A stretch of 36,752 nt of DNA, taken from NCBI GenBank assembly GCA_964530165.1, contig CAZGYE010000018.1, forward strand, positions 1 to 36,752, written 5' to 3'. A program made the position numbers and the translations under genes. The notes below the pieces were generated by a model, which saw only the letters and a list, made by a program, of their open reading frames with translations, did no database searches and was not told the origin of the DNA. This DNA is from CAZGYE01 sp964530165 (GTDB lineage: Bacteria > Planctomycetota > Planctomycetia > Planctomycetales > Planctomycetaceae). Positions 34,324 to 36,752 of the stretch are shown piece after piece. The first letter of the stretch is position 1. Each line of letters begins with the position of its first letter.

Positions 34324-34693
34324 AGAACGATCCTTGGCAAACCAGACAGCAACTTTCTTGAATCCTCAGACACCTTCGCGAGACACCTGTCCGTATGGTC
34401 CCGCCCCGATGTGGTGCTTGTCAACTACTTTTTGCGGCCTCGGCGAATTTTCAGTCACACTCCGGCGGGGTGGCCGGGGCTGGACTGGAGGGAAGCCCCG
34501 GAAACCGGCGAGAGCGTCGGACTGCCACACTCCGGGGTTTCGCTCCTGACGTCGCTCCAACCCCGGCCACCCGTCGGCCACTCGTCGGGCCGATGCTGAA
34601 GCGGGCTTCACTTCTCGGCTCGGTTCGGTCATCATGGTTCGGCGATCACGAGAACTTGGCTGCGACGGAACAGCACGAGGCGGGAAATCACGG
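34324..34693. other. 370-base divergent intergenic region
   Basis: The region separates the divergent nfeD-like and helicase genes. It contains a large double-hairpin element (34468-34572) and a short palindrome TGAAGC-GG-GCTTCA near 34597-34610. A -35-like TTGACA faces nfeD. No coding region is supported. Confidence 0.6.
34468..34572. repeat. double-hairpin element, copy C of the GTGGC family
   Basis: GGGTGGCCGGGG (34468-34479) is perfectly complementary to CCCCGGCCACCC (34561-34572), and pairing continues with one mismatch through CTGGA/TCCAA. An inner stem GAAGCCCCGGA (34492-34502) pairs with TCCGGGGTTTC (34531-34541) at 10 of 11 positions. The minus strand shares the GTGGC, GGGGTTG, AGCG and AGCGAA blocks of copy B. 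It lies between divergent genes. Confidence 0.8.
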
Positions 34694-36752
34694 ATGAGCA
34701 AGAACACGCCGGCGATCGATGCAATTCTCGCGGACTTGAACGAACAACAACGGCAGGCGGCCTGCCACGGTGACGGTCCATTGTTGATTGTCGCCGGAGC
34801 CGGCACCGGCAAGACGACGACGCTGGCACACCGGGTCGCGGCCCTGATCGCTCGCGGCGTTGATCCCGCGCGGATTCTGTTGCTGACGTTCACCCGCCGG
34901 GCGTCGGCTGAGATGCTGCGGCGGGTGGACGCGATTCTGCGGCGGCTGGAAAACGAGAGCGCCACAACCGTCGGACGCCGAAGTCAGCTCAGCAGCCGCA
35001 AGGTGTGGGGCGGGACGTTTCACGCGATTGCCGCACGACTGCTCCGCCGGCACGGGAAGCGGATCGGCTTGAATCCCGAGTTCGCCATCCTCGACCGCAG
35101 CGACTCCGCAGACCTGCTGAACGTGGTGCGGGCCGAATTGGGCGTCGCCAACACCCAGACCCGTTTCCCGCTGAAAGGGACCTGTCTGGACATCTACAGC
35201 CGCTGCGTCAACTCGCAGCGGCAGTTGGAAAGCGTGTTGAAGACGGCCTTTCCCTGGTGCGTCGACCACGCTGAGGCGCTGAAAGGGCTCTTCAAGTCGT
35301 ACGTCGATCGCAAAGAATCGCAGGCCGTGCTGGACTACGACGATCTGTTGCTTTTCTGGCAGGCGCTGGTCTCGCAACCCGAAGCCGGAACAGCCGTCCG
35401 CGACAAGTTCGATTGCATTCTGGTCGACGAGTACCAGGACACCAACCTCTTGCAGGCCGACATTCTGCAGCATTTGTGTCCCGACGGCCGCGGCCTGACG
35501 GTCGTCGGCGACGACGCACAATCGATCTACTCGTTCCGGGCGGCGACGGTCCGCAACATCCTCGATTTTCCAAAGCAGTTTCCCGGAACGACGATCGTGA
35601 CGCTGGAAAAGAACTATCGCAGCACGCAGCCGATTCTGGACGCAACAAACCACGTCATCGCCTTGGCCGCCGAGCGACATACCAAAGACCTGTGGTCGTC
35701 CCGCGGCCAGGGGGGGCTGCCGGCGCTGGTCGACTGCCTCGATGAAGAGGAACAGACCGACTTCCTCGTCGACCAGGTCCTCGAACACCGCGAGAATGGG
35801 ATTCCGCTGCAGCGGCAGGCCGTGCTGTTCCGAGCCTCGCACCACAGCCTGGCGCTGGAGGTGGAACTGTCGCGGCGAAACATTCCGTTCCACAAATACG
35901 GCGGGTTGAAGTTCATCGAGACGGCCCACGTGAAAGACCTGCTCGCGTTTCTGCGATTGGCGGAAAACCCCAGAGACATTGTCTCGGGCACGCGTCTGCT
36001 GATGCTGCTGCCCGGCATCGGCCAAAAAAAGGCCCGACAACTGATGGAGACGCTGCAGACGGCCGGCGGCGATTTCAAAGCGTGGAAAGAATACAAACCG
36101 CCCTCAGCCGCCAAGGAACATTGGCCGGCGTTCGTCAAACTGATGCAGCATCTGGGTGGCCGGCGATCCAAAACGGTCGGGGTCTCGGCCGAGGTGCACC
36201 AGGTGCGAAAGTTCTACGCTCCCCTGCTCGAGCAGAAGTACGACCACGCACAATCGCGGCTCCGCGACCTCGCGCAATTGGAACAGATTGGCGTGAAGTT
36301 CCCCGACCGGGCGACCTTTCTGGCCGAAATCACGCTTGATCCGCCCAGCTCCACCCAGGAACTGGCCGCCGATCCGCACCGCGACGAAGAGTTTCTGATC
36401 CTCAGCACCATCCACTCGGCCAAGGGACTGGAATGGGACGCGGTGTACGTCATCCACGCGGCCGACGGCAATATACCGTCCGACATGTCGACCGAATCGC
36501 CGGAGGAGATCGAAGAAGAACGCCGTCTGTTCTACGTGGCACTGACCCGCGCCCGCGACTGGCTCTACGTGTGCCATCCCCAGCGCTGCTACTTCTACGG
36601 CCGATACCGCGGCGACGCGCACAGCTACGCCCAATTGACGCGGTTTCTGCCCGATGAGATCCAGCAATTGTTCCGGCGCTGCCTGCCCGGAACGACCGAC
36701 GGCGTGGAAGAACCTGATCCGCACACCACTGAGGTGACCACTTCCGCCGTCC
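34694..36752 (+). CDS. UvrD/Rep-type superfamily 1 DNA helicase (3' end beyond window)
   Basis: The reading frame is open from ATG 34694 to the window end (686 codons). All SF1A helicase motifs are present in order: LNEQQRQAACHGDGP (Q), VAGAGTGKTTTL (I), LLTFTRRASAEM (Ia), ILVDEYQDTN (II), VVGDDAQSIYSFRAA (III), LEKNYRST (IV), ILSTIHSAKGLEWDAVYVI (V) and EERRLFYVALTRARDWLYV (VI). It is therefore nearly complete. Such proteins unwind DNA 3' to 5' in repair and replication restart. I cannot say whether it is UvrD, PcrA or Rep, or a planctomycete-specific paralogue. It is transcribed divergently from nfeD. Confidence 0.95.
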   Translation, partial: MSKNTPAIDAILADLNEQQRQAACHGDGPLLIVAGAGTGKTTTLAHRVAALIARGVDPARILLLTFTRRASAEMLRRVDAILRRLENESATTVGRRSQLSSRKVWGGTFHAIAARLLRRHGKRIGLNPEFAILDRSDSADLLNVVRAELGVANTQTRFPLKGTCLDIYSRCVNSQRQLESVLKTAFPWCVDHAEALKGLFKSYVDRKESQAVLDYDDLLLFWQALVSQPEAGTAVRDKFDCILVDEYQDTNLLQADILQHLCPDGRGLTVVGDDAQSIYSFRAATVRNILDFPKQFPGTTIVTLEKNYRSTQPILDATNHVIALAAERHTKDLWSSRGQGGLPALVDCLDEEEQTDFLVDQVLEHRENGIPLQRQAVLFRASHHSLALEVELSRRNIPFHKYGGLKFIETAHVKDLLAFLRLAENPRDIVSGTRLLMLLPGIGQKKARQLMETLQTAGGDFKAWKEYKPPSAAKEHWPAFVKLMQHLGGRRSKTVGVSAEVHQVRKFYAPLLEQKYDHAQSRLRDLAQLEQIGVKFPDRATFLAEITLDPPSSTQELAADPHRDEEFLILSTIHSAKGLEWDAVYVIHAADGNIPSDMSTESPEEIEEERRLFYVALTRARDWLYVCHPQRCYFYGRYRGDAHSYAQLTRFLPDEIQQLFRRCLPGTTDGVEEPDPHTTEVTTSAV

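Overview
The window looks like a piece of a planctomycete (Planctomycetota) chromosome. The GC content is high. Several protein types are typical of the phylum: a secreted beta-helix protein ending in an NPCBM domain, secreted sialidases, a GH123_N-type protein, a cupredoxin/carboxypeptidase-regulatory hybrid, a 1,534-residue secreted PQQ-type beta-propeller protein, a hopanoid-pathway FAD enzyme and a flotillin/NfeD pair. The assignment rests on family recognition and gene content; no marker gene such as rRNA is present. I saw no tRNA, rRNA, CRISPR array, transposase or prophage.

Layout: (1) 66-8593 (+), four closely spaced genes for secreted glycan-active proteins: beta-helix/NPCBM protein, a fused six-hairpin glycosidase-sialidase, a second stand-alone sialidase, and a GH20/alpha-glucuronidase-like TIM-barrel protein. 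(2) 8562-13493, a secreted cupredoxin-like protein (-), the ComM/YifB AAA+ ATPase (+) and a GH123_N-type secreted protein (+). (3) 13522-14892 (-), a DHDPS-family aldolase preceded by the deleted remnant of a class III aminotransferase. (4) 14928-17471 (+), a small retropepsin-like protein, then trpB and trpA. (5) 17504-19355 (-), an ASCH-domain protein and a beta-CASP metallo-beta-lactamase ribonuclease-type protein. (6) 19647-24674, an unknown protein (+), an RCK-coupled potassium channel (-), hydroxysqualene dehydroxylase hpnE (-) and gamma-glutamyltransferase (-). (7) 25134-29738 (+), the giant propeller protein. (8) 29817-34323 (-), two unknown proteins and a flotillin plus NfeD pair. (9) 34694-end (+), a UvrD/Rep-type helicase cut by the window end.

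How the genes work together: region 1 reads as a polysaccharide or glycoconjugate degradation operon acting outside the cytoplasm. The sialidase-type module occurs twice in tandem, once fused to a different glycosidase fold. trpB-trpA form the complete tryptophan synthase and are translationally coupled through a TTG start. nfeD and flotillin overlap by 14 bases and likely form a membrane-microdomain module. Most other neighbours are unrelated housekeeping genes.

The intergenic DNA is unusually structured. A family of long double-hairpin elements occurs three times (near 21430, 31887 and 34468). There is also a 30-bp palindromic tandem array abutting the hpnE start codon, a 48-bp octamer array upstream of the potassium channel, two further long inverted repeats, and a 24-bp direct repeat that copies the 3' end of the flotillin gene. 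These elements, the aminotransferase pseudogene, the glycosidase-sialidase fusion and the non-canonical channel filter are the main points of interest. I found no convincing new defence or mobile system.
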